From positions 54,026,156 to 54,090,155 of the forward strand of contig CM035437.1 of assembly GCA_020310875.1 (NCBI GenBank): a stretch of DNA of 64,000 nucleotides. Direction: 5' to 3'. The notes under the pieces are model-generated. The model searched no databases and was not told where the DNA came from. It was given only the letters and a program-made list of their open reading frames with translations. How positions within the stretch are numbered: position 1 is the first letter of the stretch; the number at the start of each line of letters is the position of its first letter. This document shows positions 10,079 through 23,192 of the stretch, one piece after another. Origin of the DNA: Ceratopteris richardii. Lineage: Eukaryota; Streptophyta; Polypodiopsida; Polypodiales; Pteridaceae. Made by a program: the position numbers and the translations under genes.

Positions 10079-12648
10079 TGAAAGGCCTCTTAGTCCAAGG
10101 GGAAGATGCATACACACAATGATATTTTGCCCAACCCTTCTATTACTAGGTCACTTTTGGTCCTCGTGAGTCCACAATTGCACGCAAATGAAACCTTGGA
10201 GAAGATGGAAACATACATACATGGATAAGCATCCAACCCTAGTGATTCCGTCTAACAACCTCTCTCTCTCTCTCTTTCACTCCTACACATACATGTGCCC
10301 TCATGCCCTCACACACACACCCACATGCACTTCTTACTTACCCTCTCTTTTTCCCTTGTCTCCCCTTAGATCTTTCTCGCACACTCCCAATTTAGTATAT
10401 TCACATCACTGTAAAGCTTCCTAACAATGCATGGGTGAACCACTCCATTTGACTAGTTTGGCATCAGATTTTCACATTTGTTCATGATACCTTCTTCAAT
10501 TGGTTCCCTCACCTATATGCCTTGGACTAAAGCTTAATGCAAACAACATAACATATCTCTGCACAATCAAATACCTCCTAAAAATTCGCTCCATATGTCT
10601 CATTAAATATGCGATCGCTCCAAGAAAACAACGTCCGGCACATCAATATGTTAATGAAGACAAAGTCCTCCACAGCTGAGCGGGATCGCATATCCCATTT
10701 TAGTAACATAGAGGCTAGAAAATTAGCTAACATGTTGTGACAAACTCGTCTTTTTCAATGCTTCCTTTGAGAACATATAGTTATAACACATTATAGCAGT
10801 TTACGTTATCACATTTTGCTTATAATGACACCCTTTTACTTTCTTGTGCGTTGTGCCTATGATATAGAAATAGACATCATATAAACATGCTTTCGTCTTC
10901 AAGATGTACGACATGCATCAAGTCCTTTCAGATGTGCTATAAACATACAACTTGGAAAATCACAACGTCCTAGTCATATGATGTCGTGTTTTATCTCAAT
11001 AGTGAATGACCTACATATATTCATAATGAGCGTCTTGGACATAAATATATATTTCTCTGCATGCATCAGTACATTTCACCCTGAGTATATTTAGATTGAG
11101 CAGTTCATATGAACAGTCAATACATCACTCTAAAGTTTTTCTTGTATCAAACCTTATCGCTTGATTCCATACAAACCTCTCAACGCAACCATATATAAAG
11201 CATAACTTGTTTGCATGATGCTTTTGCATATAAGAATCTTCACATATGTATACATCACATCATATCAATTATTTCACTTCGGTCAAATGATCTTAGACCT
11301 GCAATAGATTATTTTATAGTATATACATACGTTACATAATCCTGTCATCAAATAAACAATGTTTTCAAGTTATCACATCAAATGTATTGATGTATTCTCA
11401 AAATACGCTTTTCTGCATGTCATTAATCTCACACATTGATTGAAGATGCCTATATGCATCTATACTACACGCGAGCCTCGTCTTCAACTGTTATACTCTA
11501 TGTGTCATTTATCAGAACAAGTTGCACATGGATCATGTCACAGTATCCATCAGTGTCACATGGCTTGCTATGTAAATAGAAAAATTTGAGCTATATCGTT
11601 TGCAAAAGCATATCGCAACACTAATCACTCTATCAACTTACACCACAAATTCTTGCAGACATACCATATGTATAATAGTACTTCAGCTTTCTTAAACCCG
11701 TCGTCATGTGCTTCATACAGAGAGTGAATATTGTTCCCAAGAAAGTGTGCTATTGAGCAAAAGTGTAGATAACAACAGACTTACGAGATATATTCAATTA
11801 ATGATATCTTTCCGGATTCTGAGGAAGCATACAGATGATGAGGCAATCCACTGTGCTCTACGAGCCACCTTAAGCTCTCTCTGTCTCCTTCTCCTCTGTA
11901 GTGCGCATATATCCAAGGTGATCCGCAACAAATTGACTTTCAACACTGCTTGATGTGGTGCGGTCATATCAGTACTAATGCATCGAATCCCATCAGAAAT
12001 CTCAGAACTCTCTTCTGCATACGGAATCGACTCCTTCCTCCCGAACTTTTATCTTTTCAACCGCTTCACAACTATGGCTCGACCGTCCAGCAGCACACCT
12101 CTTGCACAGACCCCCCCCCTCGTTCTTGTACACGAAAAAAACAGAGAGAGAGACCCAAAACTGATAGCCCGCCCCCCTTATCTGTCCATCGGTGCCCCTC
12201 TTCTACCTTTTTTGATAAGACAATCATTCGCCAACACTCGTCCAATCCCCAGATAGCGAAATCTTGGGACTAGATAAATGTGATCTGTTTGAGGACGAGG
12301 GTTCTGAAAATCTGATGGAGGAAACATCCTTGTTCGCCTCTGCCATCAATATACATGGCTTCTGATAAAGCTTATGCATCTCGGGTAGCGGCTCCTTAAA
12401 TACAGGTTCATGTTGAAGAATCATATGCTTTACAGTTTCCACGGTACGTTCTGGAAATTGCTTTAATACCTGATCGTTATTCGGTAGACCCTTTGTTTGC
12501 CTCTATGGTTCTCTTTGATCAAGAAGTCGTCATGTGGCCCCCAAATACTTCCAATCAAACGTCTATTCAAGCACCTGTAATCAAACAAATTCCCCTGCTA
12601 AATACAAACATATTAGTGCATAAAAACCAACCATTTCTTGAGCTAACA
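10079..12648 (-). repeat. 3' LTR (left) of the TR-GAG-like element, 2,570 bp
   Basis: It matches 15930-18530 plus 19673-19718 almost base for base. It lacks two short segments present in the right LTR (around 16553-16580 and 16798-16835) and lacks the internal tandem duplication of the right copy. CT and CA microsatellites lie at 10258-10345. Open frames of 80-107 codons inside it are not conserved between copies and are not called. Confidence 0.9.
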
Positions 12649-12664
12649 TACTCCTCTCTTCTTA
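12649..12664 (-). promoter_or_regulatory. Polypurine tract of the TR-GAG-like element
   Basis: The - strand reads AAGAAGAGAGGAGTA directly before TGTTAGCTC, the first bases of the LTR. This sets the - orientation. Confidence 0.7.
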
Positions 12665-14343
12665 ATTGCAAAGTTGTCCTCGTCGAGCCAAATATGTTCC
12701 TGCACTCAAATCATCCAACAGTTGCTTCATCACTCAATCAGATACAAATCTTTATCTTGCATACATATTCTCTTCTTCCTCGATGTAGGACCTGCAATCA
12801 CACTCATACAATTGTCGGTTAGTACAAAAATCCAATCATTTCACTTACCATCTTTGTCCATCTTCATCGCCATATCCACCTGTCTACGAACTTCATCAAA
12901 ACATTAGAACCTTTCTTCATCAAATCACAATAACATTTACAACCAAAATGGAAAGAGCAAACACACATCAAGAAATCAAATCATAGATCCTCGTCACACA
13001 TGCAAGCTCATCATACACAATATGCATGCAAGAAGAAGACATGTCCACATTCCCTCTCGTCACTCTTCTCGACTATTCATTCAACACGTCACGAGTCTCT
13101 ATTCCACATGCATACTCAACACACTTTCCACACACACCATATATGATACTCTGCCCGGCCACACGATCGCTTTCCTGATTCCTTTTTCTCATTTCTAACC
13201 GAATTCTCTTTCTGATTTTTTTTATTCCCCTTTTTCCTAGGGTTTCCACTACCCACTTTACTTTTCATCAACTCTTTGTTTTTTTTTTTCGTTTTTCAAC
13301 TAAATTTCATGCTAGGTCACCACCACCTCTCCTGAAATGATGGACACGTAGCAAAGACCACTCAAGCCTAACACGAGCTCACCTCGACAAGATCGCTCAT
13401 CATCAACGCGATTCAGGACTTCTCAAGTTGTCATACCAACTAAGAGCAAAACTGACACTTCTCGAAGGTTTGCAGACAAACAAGGTAACTAGCACGCTTG
13501 GATCCCTCGAGCCCAAGTCTTTCATAAACACTTCGCAGCTGAAATCCTAGCCGAGCTTAAGCTTTGATTCGACATGCCTCATCAAGAGTCCACACATTCC
13601 TAGATCCCCACAACACAGACACATATTCCCATCCGAACATCATGCTCTCTCGCCTCTCTTCTGTCTCCCCTCGAGCAAGGAATTTTCCCCATTCATTTTT
13701 TCACATTTCTCTCCTTTTTCTCATCATTTTTTCACATATTTACTCAAACTTGCTGGCCTACGCCGAAGCGGGATGCGACTCGTGGCCTTGACCACCCGGC
13801 CAGGTTTGTTCCACCCATCTACCAACCCGACGCAGTGCGCGACACACAGACAGCTAGCCCTATGCAAAACCGACGTCGGTTCGTGGCTTTGACCACCCTG
13901 CCAAAGTGGGTCCACCCACCTATCGGCACACATAAGCGCATAGCCACACGCACACATACACAAACATATATTTTTACCTTTTTTTTTTCATTCCCGCATC
14001 TCGAGAATTAGGAGACCAAAGAAAGGATCTTTTCCCAACCCAACCAATCACAACACACATACATATATCCCCCCATGGACATCCCAATGAGACATATCTC
14101 CTCTCTGTCGCCACTCAAACCAAAATCCAGCCACTAATGCCATGGTCAACTTTTCCTCTCGAAACCCGCACACACTAATTACCTTGCCGACCTAAAAACC
14201 CCAAAAAAATGCCACTTTGGTCCTAAGCATACAACAGACTTGGTCTATTCGTCCTCACGTCTCTGATTCGCAATCCCACGAAACAAACCCTAATCAGACC
14301 CAAGCCATCCTTACCGACATCCATCACCTTATCTATTTCTTTT
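12665..14343 (-). other. Non-coding interior of the TR-GAG-like element
   Basis: About 1.7 kb with no domain on either strand, T/C-rich on the + strand. An autonomous element would have pol here. A pair of diverged copies of about 75 bp (13780-13850 and 13880-13945, sharing GTGGC-TTGACCACCC and CCACCCA-CTA) forms a short direct repeat. Confidence 0.6.
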
Positions 14344-15804
14344 TCATCTCCAACCTCTGCCTCGCAGAGATTCCACTTGACCTGATAGATGACCTTGAAA
14401 ACTACTATTAGCCATTGTACCTCTTAGTGCCTCAAGCCTCATCGCTAGGTCTCTTAATCCTTGTTTGTTGTGCTCAATATCACTCTGATATTGGAACAGG
14501 TTAGAGTCAATGCTTCGGAACCGATTCCATATTTGCTCCATCTCTTTATCCTCTCTCACCCTTTTTTCAGATCCAAGGGAAATCTCCTCCCTCTTCTCAA
14601 CTCGAACTATCAACTTCTCGACTTCCTCTCTAATCGATCTTTCCTCCCAAATCCTACTCATATTTTCTTCATCGAGATCATCTACCTTCTTTGACAATTC
14701 ATTCTTCGTTCTTTCTAACTCCGTTCGGAACACATCCAACCTATCCAACATGGCTTTCAGCTCTCCTTCCATATTTCCTACTTTCCAGTCCTCTACCTCT
14801 CCTCTTGTCTTGTCGTCTTTCCGATTCATCCACCTACTGAGCTTGCTACTCAACTTTGCATTCTCTTTTTCTACCCGTCCAACTTTCTCATCACTCTCTG
14901 CTTGGGCACTTTTCATTCTTTCTAACTCTAGGTGGAACTCCTCACATGCCTTACCCGCTTGATCACTATATCAACGGATTATGCTTTGTACCTTCTCAAT
15001 TTCATGCTCCATTCGTTCGACTCTCATCATCAGGTCATCCCTATCTCTTGAGGGCCCTTCTTCGATCATGACATGGTAACAGTCTATCGTTACGCGACCA
15101 GTTCTAATGTCCAAGACTTCTTTTCTCATTTGCTTTCCCCTTCTAACCCCGCTTTCATGCTGAAGTGTTTGGATTTGTCTTTTTAAGTTGTTGTTTTCTC
15201 CCTTTAACTCTTTATTCTCACTTTCGACCAATCGCATTTGCTTTTCCCAATTTCCTAAGACTTCTGCCAATTTCACTTGATTTTCCTCTATTCTCTCCAT
15301 CTTGACCTTATCGCCATCCCGCTCCACATGCAGCCAATTGACTTGACATTCAAGGCTCTTCACAAGCTCTGCCAAGCCTCGGTCCGGAGATCCAGTGTCC
15401 TTGCTCTCACTTGCTCTTGCGGTCTCTATGAACGAAGTAACTCCGCTCTTGTCAACCTCCACATATAGAGAAGATACATACCTATCAGGTCCAATTGTTG
15501 CAACCTTTCTGACATTCACTTCTTTTGAGCTACACATGTGCTCACATAACCGCTTTTTCTCGCAGTCCTCACATGTGGGGACAAAATCCAATGGGGTGCA
15601 TATGCGAGGGCAATATTTGGCTATATGCCCCACCTGCTCGCAAATCCAGCATCTCACATAATTTGATATCGGGCCAAATCGCCACCCTCGGTTCACATGA
15701 TGTCTCATGGTTGGACCAGAATATATCCATCTCCTATTTTGCCCAGAATTCATTTGCCTCATGTTGGTCTTCTCAAAACCACAGGCTTGCCTTTGTTGAG
15801 CCAT
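14344..15804 (-). pseudogene. Gag-like protein with CCHC zinc knuckle and long coiled coil, one in-frame stop
   Basis: The frame runs from the first ATG inside the element (15804) to a stop at 14344. A single TGA (14971-14973) breaks it after IIR; the coiled-coil pattern continues in frame beyond it. A frame open further upstream to 15966 would translate the PBS and LTR, so the ATG at 15804 is preferred. Visible features are a CCHC knuckle CWICEQVGHIAKYC (about 15630-15670), a second Cys-rich motif CEDCEKKRLCEHMC just after, then about 330 residues rich in Glu, Lys, Leu and Arg with heptad-like spacing. The knuckle would bind element RNA. The canonical retrotransposon gag capsid domain was not recognised, so the protein may be shortened or highly diverged. 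Confidence 0.75.
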
Positions 15805-15908
15805 TTCTTTAATGAAGATCAAAGCAGATTTGGGATCGACTTGGCTGTGCCACACGATTGGGGCACCAAGCGAACTCGTAGCACTCTCTATGAGATGTGC
15901 CAAGCCAA

Positions 15909-15926
15909 TTCCCGGAAGACGCACCA
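15909..15926 (-). promoter_or_regulatory. Primer binding site of the TR-GAG-like element
   Basis: The - strand reads TGGTGCGTCTTCCGGGAA three bases after the LTR end. It starts with TGG and has the form of plant gypsy-type PBS sequences. The matching tRNA was not identified. Confidence 0.6.
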
Positions 15927-15929
15927 AAA

Positions 15930-18900
15930 TGAAAGGCCTCTTAGTCCAAGGGGAAGATGCATACACACAATGATATTTTGCCCAACCCTTCTATTACTAG
16001 GTCACTTTTGGTCCTCGTGAGTCCACAATTGCACGCAAATGAAACCTTGGAGAAGATGGAAACATACGTACATGGATAAGCATCCAACCCTAGTGATTCC
16101 GTCTAACAACCTCTCTCTCTCTCTTTCACTCCTACACATACATGTGCCCTCATGCCCTCACACACACACCCACATGCACTTCTTACTTACCCTCTCTTTT
16201 TCCCTTGTCTCCCCTTAGATCTTTCTCGCACACTCCCAATTTAGTATATTCACATCACTGTAAAGCTTCCTATCAGTGCATGGGTGAACCACTCCATTTG
16301 ACTAGTTTGGCATCAGATTTTCACATTTGTTCATGATACCTTCTTCAATTGGTTCCCTCACCTATATGCCTTGGACTAAAGCTTAATGCAAGCAACATAA
16401 CATATCTCTGCACAATCAAATACCTCCTAAAAATTCGCTCCATATGTCTCATTAAATATGCGATCGCTCCAAGAAAACAACGTCCGGCACATCAATATGT
16501 TAATGAAGACAAAGTCCTCCACAACTGAGCGGGATCGCATATCCCATTTTAGTTTAACCTGAACTAAGAAAGGACACATACAGTAACATAGAGGCTAAAA
16601 AATTAGCTAACATGTTGTGACAAACTCGTCTTTTTCAATGCTTCCTTTGAGAACATATAGTTATAACACATTATAGCAGTTTACGTTATCACATTTTGCT
16701 TATAATGACACCCTTTTACTTTCTTGTGCGTTGTGCCTATGATATAGAAATAGACATCATATAAACATGCTTTTGTCTTCAAGATGTACGACCTGCATAT
16801 GATTGTATTCTAACCTTAACATTAACATACCATGGAATGCATCAAGTCCTTTCAGATGTGCTATAAACATACAACTTGGAAAATCACAACGTCCTAGTCA
16901 TATGATGTCGTGTTTTATCTCAATAGTGAATGACCTGCATATATTCATAATGAGCGTCTTGGACATAAATATATATTTCTCTGCATGCATCAGTACATTT
17001 CACCCTGAGTATATTTAGATTGAGCAGTTCATATGAACAATCAATACGTCACTCTAAAGTTTTTCTTGTATCAAACCTTATCGCTTGATTCCATACAAAC
17101 CTCTCAACGCAACCATATATAAAGCATAACCTGTTTGCATGATGCTTCTGCATATAAGAATCTTCACATATGTATACATCACATCATATCAATTATTTCA
17201 CTTCGGTCAAATGATCTTAGACCTGCAATAGATTACTTTTTAGTATATACATACGTTACATAATCCTGTCATCAAATAAACAATGTTTTCAAGTTATCAC
17301 ATCAAATGTATTGATGTATTCTCAAAATACGCTTTTTCCGCATGTCATTAATCTCACACATTGATTGAAGATGCCTATATGCATCTATACTACACGCGAG
17401 CCTCGTCTTCAACTGTTATACTCTATGTGTCATTTATCAAAACAAGTTGCACATGGATCATGTCACAGTATCCATCAGTGTCACATGGCTTGCTATGTAA
17501 ATAGAAAAATTTGAGCTATATCGTTTGCAAAAGCATATCGCAACACTAATCACTCTATCAACTTACACCACAAATTCTTGCAAACATACCATATGTATAA
17601 TAGTACTTCAGCTTTCTTAAACCCGTCGTCACGTGCTTCATACAGAGAGTGAATATTGTTCCCAAGAAAGTGCGCTATTGAGCAAAAGTGTAGATAACAA
17701 CAGACTTACGAGAAATTAATGATATCTTTCTGGATTCTGAGGAAGCATATAGATGATGAAGCAATCCACTGTGCTCTACGAGCCACCTTAAGCTATCTGT
17801 GTCTCCTTCTCCTTTGTAGTGCACATATATCCAAGGTGATCCGCAACAAATTGACTTTCAACACTGCTTGATGTGGTGCGGTCATATCAGTACTAATGCA
17901 CCGAATCCCATCAGAAATCTGAGAACTCTCTTCTGCATACGGAACTCGACTCCTTCCTCCCGAACTTTTTTCTTTTCAACCGCTTCACAACTATGGCTCG
18001 ACCGTCCAGCAGCACACCTCTTGCACAGATCCCCCCCCCTCGTTCCTGTACACGAAAAAAAACAGAGAGAGAGACCCAAAACTGACAGCCCGCCCCCCTT
18101 ATCTGTCCATCGGCGCCCCTCTTCTACCTTTTCTGATAAGACAATCATTCCCCAACACTCGTCCAATCCCCAAATAGCAAAATCCTGGGAGTAGATAAAT
18201 GTGATCTGTTTGAGGACGGGGGTTCTGAAAATTTGGTGGAGGAAACATCCTTGTTCGCCTCTACCATCAATATGCACGGCTTCTAATAAAGCTTATGCAT
18301 CTCGGGTAGCGGCTCCTTAAATACAGGTTCATGTTGAAGAATCGTATGCTTTACAGTTTCCACAGTACGTTCTGGAAATTGCTTTAATACTTGATCGCTA
18401 TTCGGTAGACCCTTTGTTTGCCTCTATGGTTCTCTTTGATCAAGAAGTCGTCGTGTGGCCCCCAAATACTTCCAATCAAACGTCTATTCAACTCTTCAAG
18501 CACCTGTAATCAAACAAATTCCCCTGCTAACTACACGCGAGCCTCGTCTTCAACTGTTATACTCTATGTGTCATTTATCAAAACAAGTTGCACATGGATA
18601 ATGTCACAGTATCCATCAGTGTCACATGGCTTGCTATGTAAATAGAAAAATTTGAGCTATATCGTTTGCAAAAGCATATCGCAACACTAATCACTCTATC
18701 AACTTACACCACAAATTCTTGCAAACATACCATATGTATAATAGTACTTCAGCTTTCTTAAACCCGTCGTCACGTGCTTCATACAGAGAGTGAATATTGT
18801 TCCCAAGAAAGTGCGCTATTGAGCAAAAGTGTAGATAACAACAGACTTACGAGAAATTAATGATATCTTTCTGGATTCTGAGGAAGCATATAGATGATGA

Positions 18901-19718
18901 AGCAATCCACTGTGCTCTACGAGCCACCTTAAGCTATTTGTGTCTCCTTCTCCTTTGTAGTGCACATATATCCAAGGTGATCCGCAACAAATTGACTTTC
19001 AACACTGCTTGATGTGGTGCGGTCATATCAGTACTAATGCACCGAATCCCATCAGAAATCTGAGAACTCTCTTCTGCATACGGAACTCGACTCCTTCCTC
19101 CCGAACTTTTTTCTTTTCAACCGCTTCACAACTATGGCTCGACCGTCCAGCAGCACACCTCTTGCACAGATCCCCCCCCCTCGTTCCTGTACACGAAAAA
19201 AAACAGAGAGAGAGACCCAAAACTGACAGCCCGCCCCCCTTATCTGTCCATCGGCGCCCCTCTTCTACCTTTTCTGATAAGACAATCATTCCCCAACACT
19301 CGTCCAATCCCCAAATAGCAAAATCCTGGGAGTAGATAAATGTGATCTGTTTGAGGACGGGGGTTCTGAAAATTTGGTGGAGGAAACATCCTTGTTCGCC
19401 TCTACCATCAATATGCACGGCTTCTAATAAAGCTTATGCATCTCGGGTAGCGGCTCCTTAAATACAGGTTCATGTTGAAGAATCGTATGCTTTACAGTTT
19501 CCACAGTACGTTCTGGAAATTGCTTTAATACTTGATCGCTATTCGGTAGACCCTTTGTTTGCCTCTATGGTTCTCTTTGATCAAGAAGTCGTCGTGTGGC
19601 CCCCAAATACTTCCAATCAAACGTCTATTCAACTCTTCAAGCACCTCTAATCAAACAAATTCCCCTGCTAAATACAAACATATTAGTGCATAAAAACCAA
19701 CCATTTCTTGAGCTAACA
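15930..19718 (-). repeat. 5' LTR (right) of the TR-GAG-like element, 3,789 bp with internal duplication
   Basis: Apart from a 1,141-bp tandem duplication, it is collinear with the left LTR and differs by scattered substitutions and a few short indels. It is the 5' LTR because the PBS adjoins it. Confidence 0.9.
17391..19672. repeat. Tandem duplication, two 1,141-bp units, inside the 5' LTR
   Basis: 17391-18531 is repeated at 18532-19672 with very few differences (for example CTATCTG versus CTATTTG). The junction is CCCCTGCTAA followed by CTACACGCGAG, with only a few bases of shared sequence. The left LTR lacks it, so it arose after insertion. Confidence 0.92.
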
Positions 19719-19723
19719 CATAA

Positions 19724-22700
19724 TTTAAGATTCCCACTATGCTTTGGTATCTTGCAATATTCTCAAGCACATCACCTTCATGAGCACTTAATTTTTGGTT
19801 CACCTCCATAGGAGTGCTTGCTACCTTGGCATCCTATAATTGAAATTTCTTCAACATATCATGTACATACTTTCTTTGAGTAATGTAAATGCCAGAGTTA
19901 GTATAGACTAACTCAAGGCCAAGAAAATACTTTAGTGATCCAAGATCACTGATTTTGAACTCCTACATCATTTGATTCTTGATTTTCTTGATGCTATTAG
20001 CATCATTACTTGTAAGTATGATATCATCAACATACACACATAGATATATCACCTCTGAGTTACTTTTCTTAACAAACAGAGAAGTATCTGCTTTACTCAT
20101 GATGAATCCTTGATCCTAAAGGTATGTAGTCAACCTATGGTTCCATGCCCTAGGTGCATGCTTTAATCCATAAAGAGCTTTGTTCAATTTACACACATAT
20201 GTTACCTTGCTTGGGTCCTCATAGCCACGAGGTTGAGACATGTACACCTCCTCTGAAATCCAGCCATTTAGAAATGCATTTTTTACATCCAATTGGTACA
20301 TGTTCCAATTCTTTGATGCAACCACACTTACCAATACCTTGATGATTGGCATTTTGGCCACAGGTGAGAAGGTTTCTTCATAATCAACTCCTTGGGTTTG
20401 TGCAAAACCCTTATCCACAAGTCTAGCTTTGTACCTACTTATTGATCCATCATAATTTCTCTTGATCTTGTAGATCCACCTAGAAGCAATTACCTTCATA
20501 GACTCCTTCTTTTGCACTAGCTCCCAAGTGTCATTCTCCTTGAGTGCTTCAATTTCTTCATCCATAGCTTCCTTCCATTCTGTCTTGGTCTTTGCCTCTT
20601 CATATGATGATGGCTCTTCAAGTGACAAATCTTTTGCAAGATAAATAGAATGCTTAATAACTAAAGAAGTGTCACACCCATATCTGATTGGCTTCTTGCT
20701 CTCCTTTTGTGATCTTCTGATTGCTTGGTTGGATGATTCAGGCATATCCTCCAACTTATTCATCTTGACTTTGCCTTTGGACTTCCATGCCTTGAATTCT
20801 TCTAGGTTGATGATGTCCTCATCATCTGAGTTGATGTCTTCAATCTGGTTTGGCTCCTCCTTGGTGAGGCTTAGAAATTCCTCTTCCAAGTCATAAGGCA
20901 ACTTTACTTTCTTGCATTCACTTTCAAACCAAGAATCATTCTCATCAAAGACAACATCTCTATTGACCATAAATCCTTTGTTGCAAGGATTGTAAAACTT
21001 GTATCTTTTCTGATTCAAGTCATACCCCATGAAGAAGCACTTCTCTGCCTTAGGGTCTAACTTACCTTTGATTTGAGATGGTATATGCACATAAGCGACA
21101 CATCCAAAGATCCTGCAATGATCAAGTGAAGGTTTTCTACCATGCCATGCTTCATATGGGATCATCCCATCAAGAGATTTTGATGGTAACCTGTTAACAA
21201 GATAAGTGGAAGTAGATACACTTTCTGCCCACAAATAATTAGGTAGTTTTTTCTCATTTAGCATTGACCTAGCTATTTCAATAATTAGCCTATTTCTTCT
21301 CTCTACCACCTCATTTTGCTCAGGGATATACCTTGTTGTGATTTCCCTTTTGATTCCTCTATCCTGCAAGAATGCATCAAACTCATTTGAGAAGTACTCA
21401 CCTCCTCCATCGGACCTTAGTCTTTTTAGGCATCTTCCTGTTTGATTTTCCACAAGTGCAAGATACTTCTTAAAGCAATTGAATACCTCATCTTTGTGCT
21501 TCATAAAATATGAAATAGTCCACCTACTGAAGTCATCAATGAAAGATACATAATACCTTGATCCAAAAATTGAGGGATCGTTACTTGGTCCCGATACATC
21601 TGTATGGACAAGCTCCAAGTAGTCCTCATGCATGTAGCCTTTACTTGAGAAGGGTAACATGTGAGATTTTCCAAACTGACAAGCTCCACATTTATAGATC
21701 ATGTGTTGCTTGATACATTGGGTATCCCAATCACACATTGATCTCTACAAATTTGCTTTAAGGTTCTCTCACCAATGTGTCCTAATCTCTGATGCCAAAT
21801 TTCAAGCTTTGACAATGTTTGGTCTTTGTAACTATAAAGTGCAATATTCCTTGTATCTTCAAGTTCAAAAGTAAATAATCTACCTGTCTTTGGTCCTTTG
21901 GAAATTCTCTTGAATCCATGTTGGGGATCCTCCACAAATGCTCCATATTTGTTGAACCTGATCTACAAACCCTTTTCCACAATCTGTTCAACACTCATCA
22001 ATTTTTTGGTAATTGTAGGTACATATAGAACCCTGCTCAACAGATTTCTATTTCCATCAGAGGTTTTAAGATTTCCTACCTTGATCACTGAGTGCTTGGT
22101 GTCATCACCTGTTTGTACCTGATGTTTTCCCTTAGGTTCCTCAACGTCAGAGAGAAGAGCTACATTGCCTGCCACATGGTTTGAGCATCCTGAGTCAATG
22201 TAGAAGAGAAGGTCATCATTCATACCTTGCTTTGAAGTCATAATCATAATCAGAAGAGAATCCTCTTATTCCTCTGTATAATTGTTGTAGTCTTTCCTTG
22301 ATTTGTAGCCTCCTTGGTAGTTGTTATTGTAATTATTCTTGTAGTTGTTATTGTAACCTTGATGATGGTTGAATCTCCCTCTTGATTGTGTATATCCACC
22401 TCTTTGGAAACCTCTACCTCTCTGATTCTTGAAGTTCTTGTAACACTCATCTGTAGTGTGATTTGATAAACCACAAATATTACATGGGGAAGAGTTGAAA
22501 AGTCTCCCCCTACCTTGCTTACCTCCTTTGCCCCTACGTCTTGAGTTTCTACCTCTCCCTGCATAGTTGGCTTGAGAGGTTGTACCTTCATCCTCAATCT
22601 TCTTGCTTTTCCCTTTCTCTTTAGACTTGCCTTTTTTTGCGTATAGAGCAGAAGAGCTATTACCTCTTGATGAATCTCCATTTTTGTTGAGTTTGGCTTC

Positions 22701-23192
22701 ATGGGTAAAGAGTTGCCCCATGAGTGTGGTAAGATCTAGAATCTGCATGTCCATGTACAAGTCCATGGCAGTTGTGAAGCTTTCCCATTTGTCATCTGCC
22801 TTAATGCCATTGATCACTTGTCTAACAATTTGCTCCTCTTCAATTTCTTCTCCTATGCTTGCCTCCGAGATGCCTTGCTTGGGTTTCTTTCTTTGAGTGG
22901 TAAACTCAATCCATAATTGGTTCTTCCTAGCCCTTGTGTTGGAAGAAAAATATGAAGACAGTGTTCCCCAAGTCTCTTGGGATGTCTTACAGTTCCTAAT
23001 GTGTGGAAGAAGAAAATCAGAGATTGAGTTAAGTAAGTATGACCTTGCTAATGCATCCTTGGCACACCATGAATTGAGTCTTTCATGTTCCTCTCTTGTA
23101 GGTTGTCCTTTGCTTTTGAAAATGGGCATCTCCTCATGTCCTCAGATGTATCCATAGAGACTCCTTCCTTGCAAGTATGTCTTCATCCTCAA
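19724..23192 (-). pseudogene. copia-1, proximal part: gag, protease, integrase and RT of a Ty1/copia element
   Basis: Read right to left: gag (about 23192-22266) with knuckle CNICGLSNHTTDEC and an Arg/Gly/Asn/Tyr-rich tail; protease with YIDSGCSNH (about 22200); pre-integrase WHQRLGHIGE; integrase with HTDVSGPS, RSDGGGEYFS and the ERRNR region; RT with YKARLVDKGFAQ, QLDVKNAFLNG, KALYGLKHAPRAWN and catalytic YVDD (about 20030). The RT frame carries several TAG stops (for example near 20116, 19965 and 19840), each at a place where family members have Gln or a similar residue. The gag N-terminus is missing: copia similarity starts only at RMKTYLQG (about 23190), just after gypsy sequence. The RT continues at 10073 after the nested element. 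Confidence 0.9.

Larger units (their letters stand above)
10079..19718 (-). mobile_element. 9.64-kb non-autonomous LTR retrotransposon with gag-like coding only (TR-GAG-like), nested in copia-1
   Basis: Termini are TGAAAGGCC at 10079 and GAGCTAACA ending at 19718, flanked by the 5-bp duplication CATAA at 10074-10078 and 19719-19723. Removing it rejoins the copia-1 reading frame, which proves the boundaries. LTRs are 10079-12648 and 15930-19718. The polypurine tract (12649-12664) and PBS (15909-15926) both read on the - strand, so transcription runs right to left. The interior (12649-15929) codes a zinc-knuckle plus coiled-coil protein and nothing resembling protease, RT, RNase H or integrase. 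Such elements depend on enzymes from other elements. Confidence 0.9.

Noticed and set aside
17868-19418. Pairs of identical 108- and 131-codon frames
   Set aside because: They are the same LTR segment in a tandem duplication, and the third LTR copy has shifted frames, so coding is unlikely.
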